Below, in pieces: positions 58,996-64,000 of a stretch of 64,000 nucleotides of DNA; the first letter of the stretch is position 1, and each line of letters opens with the position of its first letter. Made by a program: the position numbers and the translations under genes. Source of the DNA: Embleya sp049739465 (GTDB taxonomy: Bacteria; Actinomycetota; Actinomycetes; Streptomycetales; Streptomycetaceae); the NCBI RefSeq assembly GCF_049739465.1, contig NZ_JBMHHY010000002.1:186001-250000 (forward strand), written 5' to 3'. A model generated the notes under the pieces. That model was given only the letters and a program-made list of their open reading frames with translations, made no database searches and was not told where the DNA came from.

Positions 58996-61638
58996 TCAGC
59001 TCTGCGCCATGTCCACGAACCGCGAGTAATGCCCCTGGAACGCAACGGTGATCGTCGCGGTCGGCCCGTTGCGGTGCTTGGCCACGATCAGGTCCGCCTC
59101 ACCGGCTCGCGGCGACTCCTTCTCGTACGCATCCTCACGATGCAAGAGAATGACCATGTCGGCGTCCTGCTCGATCGAATTGTGGATGTTGATCCCGTTT
59201 GCAACGAAGTTGTGCGTGCCGAGCACGGTGGCGTCGTAGACCTCCTGCTCGCCGAGGCTCTCGATCTCGGTGATCTGGTCCCAGAACACGTCGCTGGTCG
59301 CGAGCAGATCCAGGTCCGCACTCTCCAGGATGCTTGCCACGGTGGCCAGCCGGGTCCGGCTCGGTGCCGCCTTGTACAGGGCCGAGCCGCAGTACTTGGT
59401 GCCCAGGGCGGCCTGGAAGGCGCGCGTGGTCATCCGGCGGTCCTGCATCGCCGCCTTGACCGCCTCCCAGACCTCGCGGGGGACGGTGTCCAGGTTGGTG
59501 TTCGCCGTGACTCCGTCGAGCCGCTCCAGGGCCGCGGCCGCCCGCTCCCCGCGCGCACCGTGAACGCCCACGTCGGCCAGGAAGCGCCGCTGATCCTCCA
59601 CTCCGGAGATGTCCACGGTCCAACCCGGACGCCCCTTGGTGTTACCCACCCGGCGCAGTCGCGCCCGGATGTCCAGCCGCAGCAGCAACAGTTGCAGATC
59701 GCGGGCGAGCCGCTCACTGGTGCTCGCGTAGTAGACGCGTACGGCCCCTGCGGCCGACACCGTGACCGAACCGTCGGTGGCCCACACGTGCCGCAGGAAC
59801 AGGCGCACCTGATCGTCGGGCAGCCCGAAGACCTCCGCCGGCAGGAACTTCTCGTGCGAGCGCTTGCCGTAGAGGCCGAACCGGTCGAGCCAGGCGGCGA
59901 TCGGGTTCCGCCGACCGTGGGTGAGGCGCTGCGGAGCCGGCAGGTATACGTGCCACCACGTCTGCTGCGCCACGCGGCGCGGGGTGATCCCGAAATGGGC
60001 CGCCGCCTCCTCCACGGCACGGAGGTTGGCCTCGTCGTTGCTCGTGTAATGGATGGGCTGTCGCGGCGCGACACAGCCGTCCCCGAGCAGGTGCGCCAGC
60101 ATCACCACCTCGGCCTCCGGCCAGGCCACCGGCGCCATGGGCGCGTCGATCCGGCGCGGCACGGCAACTCGCGCCCCGACGGCCAACGCGCCCAATGGCT
60201 GCCACCCGTCGTAGGTCTGGAAGGGGTGGTTCGCGGTCGCCTCGATCTCCCGCCCGGATGCCAGTCGTAGCCGGAAGACCTCCTTGACCCCGCTGGGAAA
60301 GACATGCGTCATGGTGCGCGGCACCAACCGCAACTGCTCGTCCAGCGACCAGACGGGAATGTCCCGGGCTCCGGTCGCCAGCAGTTCCCCCATGGAGACC
60401 TCGGCCCCGGTATCGGCCCGCAGCACCCGGGTCGAAGCCGTCACACAGCCGGATTCGCGAAGGTCGGAAACCATCGGTTTCTTGTCGGTTCGTTGTTCCG
60501 GGCCACGGTTCAGCTGGGACATCGCGACCACCGGGACCTCGAGTTCCTTGGCCAGGAGCTTGAGGTTTCGGGACATCTCGGAGACCTCCTGCTGCCGGTT
60601 CTCCGCCCGGCGGGAGCCGCCCGACTGCATCAGCTGGAGGTAGTCGATGATCACCAGCCGCAGATCGTGCTTCTGCTTGAGCCGGCGGCACTTGGCCCGG
60701 ATCTCCATCATCGACAGGTTCGGCGAGTCGTCGATGTACATCGGCGCCGCGGTGACCTCGCCCATCTTCCGGGACAGCCGAGTCCAGTCGTCGTCGGTCA
60801 TGCTCCCCGACCGCATGTGATGCAACGCCACCCGCGCCTCCGCCGACAGCAGCCGCATCATGATCTCGTTGCGCCCCATCTCCAGCGAGAAAATCACACT
60901 GGCGAGACCGTTTTTGATCGAACAGGCGCGAGCGATGTCCAATCCGAGCGTCGATTTGCCCATGGCCGGCCGCGCCGCGATCACGATCATCTGGCCCGAG
61001 TGGAGGCCGTTGGTGAGGGAGTCGAGGTCGGTGAAGCCGGTGGGGATGCCGGACATCTGGCCGCCTCGGGAGCCGATCGCCTCGATCTCGTCGAGGGCGC
61101 CCTCCATGATGTCGGCCAGCGGTGCGTAGTCCTCGGTGGTGCGCTGCTCGGTGACCTTGTAGACCTCGGCCTGGGCGTTGTTGACGATGTCGTCGACCTC
61201 GCCGTCGGCCGCGTAACCCATCTGCACGATCCGGGTGCCCGCCTCGACCAGGCGGCGCAGCACCGCCTGTTCGCGCACGATCCGGGCGTAGTACTCGGCG
61301 TTGGCCGCGGTCGGCACGGACGAGATCAGGGTGTGCAGGTACGGCGCGCCGCCGACCCGGCCGATCTCGGTGCGCTTGGTGAGTTCGGCGGCGACGGTGA
61401 CCGCGTCGGCCGGTTCGCCCCGGGCGTAGAGGTCGAGGATCGCGTTGTAGACCAGCTCGTGGGCGGGCCGATAGAAGTCGATCGGCTTGAGGTTCTCCAC
61501 GACGTCGGCGATCGCGTCCTTGGACAACATCATGCCGCCCAGGACCGATTGTTCGGCCGCGATGTCCTGCGGCGGGGTCCGCTCGAATCCCTCGCGGGCC
61601 GGTTCGGGCCGGGCCTCTTCGAACTCGGAGACGCTCAT
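58996..61638 (-). CDS. dnaB: Replicative DNA helicase DnaB with an intein
   Basis: An 880-codon gene whose mature protein should be 457 residues. DnaB parts: N-terminal domain (about 20-170), Walker A RPAMGKST (about 223-230) and Walker B LVIIDYLQLMQS. After GESG-equivalent LRESG the reading frame enters an intein at Cys398 that ends at Asn820, followed by SIEQDADMVILLHRED. The insertion site is the one used by the Synechocystis DnaB intein. The start is ATG at 61638 with AAGGAGACTTCG upstream. Splicing must occur for a working helicase. Confidence 0.97.
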   Translation of the reverse strand: MSVSEFEEARPEPAREGFERTPPQDIAAEQSVLGGMMLSKDAIADVVENLKPIDFYRPAHELVYNAILDLYARGEPADAVTVAAELTKRTEIGRVGGAPYLHTLISSVPTAANAEYYARIVREQAVLRRLVEAGTRIVQMGYAADGEVDDIVNNAQAEVYKVTEQRTTEDYAPLADIMEGALDEIEAIGSRGGQMSGIPTGFTDLDSLTNGLHSGQMIVIAARPAMGKSTLGLDIARACSIKNGLASVIFSLEMGRNEIMMRLLSAEARVALHHMRSGSMTDDDWTRLSRKMGEVTAAPMYIDDSPNLSMMEIRAKCRRLKQKHDLRLVIIDYLQLMQSGGSRRAENRQQEVSEMSRNLKLLAKELEVPVVAMSQLNRGPEQRTDKKPMVSDLRESGCVTASTRVLRADTGAEVSMGELLATGARDIPVWSLDEQLRLVPRTMTHVFPSGVKEVFRLRLASGREIEATANHPFQTYDGWQPLGALAVGARVAVPRRIDAPMAPVAWPEAEVVMLAHLLGDGCVAPRQPIHYTSNDEANLRAVEEAAAHFGITPRRVAQQTWWHVYLPAPQRLTHGRRNPIAAWLDRFGLYGKRSHEKFLPAEVFGLPDDQVRLFLRHVWATDGSVTVSAAGAVRVYYASTSERLARDLQLLLLRLDIRARLRRVGNTKGRPGWTVDISGVEDQRRFLADVGVHGARGERAAAALERLDGVTANTNLDTVPREVWEAVKAAMQDRRMTTRAFQAALGTKYCGSALYKAAPSRTRLATVASILESADLDLLATSDVFWDQITEIESLGEQEVYDATVLGTHNFVANGINIHNSIEQDADMVILLHREDAYEKESPRAGEADLIVAKHRNGPTATITVAFQGHYSRFVDMAQS
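59179..60447 (-). other. Intein within DnaB with a LAGLIDADG homing domain
   Basis: A 423-residue intein: Cys1 in CVTASTRVLRAD (block A), TANHPF (block B, with the conserved His), homing-endonuclease blocks LAHLLGDG (about 515-521) and ATDGSV (about 620-625), and block F/G ending in VYDATVLGTHNFVANGINIHN, then Ser821. Both splice-junction residues (Cys1, His-Asn/Ser+1) are intact, so splicing is expected. The two acidic residues of the endonuclease domain are present, so homing may still be possible. Confidence 0.93.
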
Positions 61639-61799
61639 GCCCGAAGTCTCCTTTCACCAAGGCTCACGCGAGATCGCACCGCAGTAACACCGTGTCTTTC
61701 ATACGCCACACGGCCGACAGATCCGCCGCACGACGCGGCGTGCGGCCCTTCACCGTACGGGTGGACCCGTGACCGGCCAAGGCGGTCATGCACAGGCCC

Positions 61800-61894
61800 T
61801 GTGGATAACTGTGGATAACCTGTGGAGAGGGGTGGGTCCAGCTGTGTAAAAGCTGTGCGCAGTCGGCCACGAACGCTTCGCAACCATGTCCACA
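61800..61894. promoter_or_regulatory. DnaA-box cluster upstream of dnaB
   Basis: Two perfect DnaA boxes, TGTGGATAA (61800-61808 and 61810-61818; TTATCCACA on the minus strand), are separated by one base and followed by a partial CTGTGGAG copy. ATGTCCACA at 61886-61894 fits the streptomycete variant. TGTGGATGA at 62041-62049 is a further near-match. They lie 162-256 bases upstream of the dnaB start, in a 424-base gap without a gene. Confidence 0.7.
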
Positions 61895-62062
61895 AACCCC
61901 ACCTGACCTGCGATTTCTCTATCCACCGGCTGTGTATGTGAAAAACTGTTGGGCGAATCATGCGGCTATCGCCCCACGTGTGCACCCGCGTACGCCCCGC
62001 GCTCGCCGGTAATGACCAGGAGCGCATTGTGGCCCTTACCTGTGGATGACTACGGTGGACGA

Positions 62063-63478
62063 GTGCCGTCCCCGGTCCCGTCCCCACCCCCCACGCAGCC
62101 CGGCCCCCAGCCGCCGGCCACCCCCGAACCGCCCACCCCGCAGGCCGACCAACCGCCGACCGAAGCCCCCCGACCACGCGCCCACGACCGCGACATCCTG
62201 CGCCTGGCCGTGCCCGCCTTCTTCGCCCTCGTCGCCGAACCACTGTTCGTCCTGGTCGACTCGGCGATCGTCGGCCGGCTCGGCACACCCCAACTGGCCG
62301 GCCTCGGCGTCGCGGGCGCGATCCTGACCACGCTGGTCAACCTGTGCGTATTCCTCGCCTACGCGACCACCGCCGCGGTCGCCCGCCTGCTCGGCGCCGG
62401 CGACCCGCGCGCGGCAATCCGCCAGGGCCTGGACGGGGTCTGGCTCGCCGCCCTGCTCGGCGCACTGCTCCTGGTGGTCGGCCTGGTCGGCGCCCCGTGG
62501 ATCGTCGACGCGTTCGGCGCCTCGGCCAGCGCGGCCCCACCCGCGGTGACCTACCTGCGAATAGGCTCACTCGGCATCCCCGCCATGCTGATCGTGCTCG
62601 CCGCCACCGGCGTACTGCGCGGCCTCCAGGACACCCGGACCCCGCTCCTGGTCGCGGTCCTCGGGTTCGCTGCCAACCTGCTGCTCAACGTCGGCTTCGT
62701 CTACGGGCTGCACTGGGGCATCGCCGGATCCGCGTGGGGCACGGTGCTCGCGCAGACCGGCATGGCCCTGATCTACCTGGTCACCGTGGTACGCGGGGCC
62801 CGCCGACACGACGCGTCGTTGCGCCCGGACCGGGCCGGGATCCGTGCCTCCGCCGCCGCCGGCGCGCCGCTGTTCGTACGTACCGTCAGCCTGCGCGCCG
62901 TACTCGTGGTCGTCACCGTCGCGGCCACCAGGATGGGCGACACCTCGATCGCCACCCACCAGGTCGCCTGGCAGATCTGGACGTTCCTCGCCTTCGCGAT
63001 GGACGCCCTGGCCATCGCCGCGCAGGCGATCGTCGGCCGAGCCCTCGGCGCGGGGGACGCGGCCGGTGCCCGGGCGGCGACCCGGCGGATGCTGGTGTGG
63101 GGGGTGTGGACGGGCGTCCTGTTCGCGATCGTCGTGGTCGCCGCACGCCCCCTGTACATCCCGCTGTTCAGCACCGACCCGGCGGTCCGCGACCTGCTCG
63201 CCGGCACGCTGCTCGCGGTCGCCGCGCTACAACCGCTCGCAGGCGCGGTGTTCGTGCTCGACGGGGTGCTGATCGGCGCGGGCGACGGCCGCTATCTGGC
63301 GTTCGCGATGCCGGTCGTACTGGCCGCGTTCTGTGCGGCCCTCGCCCTGGTCCTGGCCCTCGGCGGCGGCCTGCTCGCGGTGTGGTGGTGGGCGATCGGC
63401 ACGTTCATGCTCAGCCGCGTACTGCTGCTCGGCCACCGGGCGTACGGGGATGCCTGGTTGGTGACCGGCAAGCGCTGA
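62063..63478 (+). CDS. dinF: MATE family efflux transporter (DinF type)
   Basis: A 471-residue multidrug/toxin extrusion protein with about 12 helices after a Pro-rich N-terminus (about 1-38). Family blocks include AEPLFVLVDSAIVGRLGT and ALAIAAQAIVGRALGAGD, plus a second repeat ending in HRAYGDAWLV. It exports cationic compounds using a sodium or proton gradient. In streptomycetes a DinF-type gene next to dnaB is common. The GTG at 62063 is preferred to GTG 62042 because of GGTGGA upstream, but this is uncertain. Confidence 0.88.
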   Translation: MPSPVPSPPPTQPGPQPPATPEPPTPQADQPPTEAPRPRAHDRDILRLAVPAFFALVAEPLFVLVDSAIVGRLGTPQLAGLGVAGAILTTLVNLCVFLAYATTAAVARLLGAGDPRAAIRQGLDGVWLAALLGALLLVVGLVGAPWIVDAFGASASAAPPAVTYLRIGSLGIPAMLIVLAATGVLRGLQDTRTPLLVAVLGFAANLLLNVGFVYGLHWGIAGSAWGTVLAQTGMALIYLVTVVRGARRHDASLRPDRAGIRASAAAGAPLFVRTVSLRAVLVVVTVAATRMGDTSIATHQVAWQIWTFLAFAMDALAIAAQAIVGRALGAGDAAGARAATRRMLVWGVWTGVLFAIVVVAARPLYIPLFSTDPAVRDLLAGTLLAVAALQPLAGAVFVLDGVLIGAGDGRYLAFAMPVVLAAFCAALALVLALGGGLLAVWWWAIGTFMLSRVLLLGHRAYGDAWLVTGKR

Positions 63479-63512
63479 CGTACGCGGGACGCGCGACCCC
63501 GTCCCGCGTACG
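63479..63512. terminator. Bidirectional terminator
   Basis: CGTACGCGGGACG (63479-63491) and CGTCCCGCGTACG (63500-63512) are perfect 13-base arms with an 8-base loop between the convergent MATE and P-type ATPase genes. It begins directly after the MATE stop. Confidence 0.8.
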
Positions 63513-63523
63513 CCAACACCCGC

Positions 63524-64000
63524 TCACCGCACCACAAGCTCGCGAACCGGCCGCTCGACCCCGGTCGCCGCCGCGAGCCCCGACGCCTGCGCCACCGACG
63601 CGAACCGGCGCAACCGCAGCGAGTTGCCGACCACGAACACCGACGAGAACGCCATCGCGGCCCCGGCGATCATCGGGTTCAGCAGCCCGGCCACCGCGAG
63701 CGGAATCGCCGCCACGTTGTAGCCGAACGCCCAGAACAGGTTGGTCTTGATCGTCCGCAGCGTGGACCGGGCCAGCCGGATCGCGTCCACCGCGGCGGTC
63801 AGATCGCCCCGGACCAGGGTCAGGTCGGCCGCCTCGATCGCCGCGTCCGTCCCCGTCCCCATGGCCAGACCCAGGTCGGCCACCGCGAGCGCCGCCGCGT
63901 CGTTGACCCCGTCGCCGACCATCGCGACCACCCGGCCACGCGCCTGCAACGCCTTGACCGCGTCCACCTTGCCCTGCGGCAACACCCCGGCGATCACCTC
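63524..64000 (-). CDS. copA: Copper-translocating P-type ATPase, C-terminal part (cut by the window edge)
   Basis: The last 158 residues of a P1B-type ATPase. VLPQGKVDAV and MVGDGVNDAAALAVADLGLAMGTGTD are the hinge/P-domain motifs. The two C-terminal helices contain NLFWAFGYNVAAIPLAVAG, matching the copper-type P-ATPase (YN...). The remaining upstream part, with the metal-binding and CPC motifs, lies beyond the right edge. The stop is at 63524 and it is terminated by the hairpin at 63479-63512. Confidence 0.9.
   Translation of the reverse strand, partial: EVIAGVLPQGKVDAVKALQARGRVVAMVGDGVNDAAALAVADLGLAMGTGTDAAIEAADLTLVRGDLTAAVDAIRLARSTLRTIKTNLFWAFGYNVAAIPLAVAGLLNPMIAGAAMAFSSVFVVGNSLRLRRFASVAQASGLAAATGVERPVRELVVR

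Noticed and set aside
61800..62049. Chromosomal origin of replication
   Set aside because: oriC of streptomycetes lies between dnaA and dnaN with many more DnaA boxes. Here there are only a few, next to dnaB.

Overview
The window is very GC-rich, with strong third-position G/C bias, frequent GTG starts, and the gene content and neighbourhoods of a streptomycete chromosome (Streptomyces or a close relative such as Embleya or Kitasatospora). An intein-carrying dnaB, thiC, the cydAB-cydDC locus, a DinF-type MATE gene and a perfect 14-bp parS palindrome (44721-44734) suggest core chromosome not far from oriC. This placement is inferred from family knowledge, not measured.

Region by region: 0-8.4 kb holds housekeeping and peripheral genes: M18 aminopeptidase, a thioredoxin/NHL protein, a LURP-one-like protein, a SigE-family sigma factor with an overlapping membrane-protein partner, a nitrilase-family amidase, a MDMPI-like protein and an MFS transporter. 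8.5-12.1 kb is a branched-chain 2-oxoacid dehydrogenase operon (E1alpha, E1beta, E2). 12.4-23.8 kb is a respiratory and redox-sensing block: a DevR-like response regulator, a DevS/DosT-like GAF histidine kinase, cydA-cydB-cydDC for cytochrome bd, and a HisC/Pat aminotransferase. Two Rex-type operators precede cydA and two minisatellites interrupt the locus. 24-31.5 kb carries a LacI regulator, a phosphoesterase, an NfeD-like protein with a flotillin, an Uma2 nuclease and phosphomannomutase.

31.5-40.8 kb looks accessory. It has a RibD-like reductase/deaminase/VOC operon, a partial duplicate of the VOC gene, an NmrA/HxlR divergent pair, and an island with one XRE-DUF5753 regulator, five DUF397 genes and a DUF5753 remnant. 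A divergent operon of end-overlapping small genes follows, then a VapB antitoxin whose VapC partner is truncated and joined in frame to a ThiC-like tail. 40.8-44 kb returns to core genes: thiC with a TPP riboswitch, and tenA.

44-58.7 kb contains a PLP lyase, LysR and NUDIX genes, an MMPL/histidine kinase/response regulator operon, a DHA2 exporter with divergent LysR, a TetR/oxidoreductase pair with a near-perfect operator, and an FAD monooxygenase. The right end has dnaB with a 423-residue intein, a DnaA-box cluster upstream of it, a DinF-type MATE exporter and the C-terminal end of a copper-type P-ATPase cut by the window edge.

The clearest functional theme is oxygen and redox control: the DevS-like sensor, DevR-like regulator, Rex sites and cytochrome bd are close together. 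The least explained material is the 35.6-40.7 kb island.
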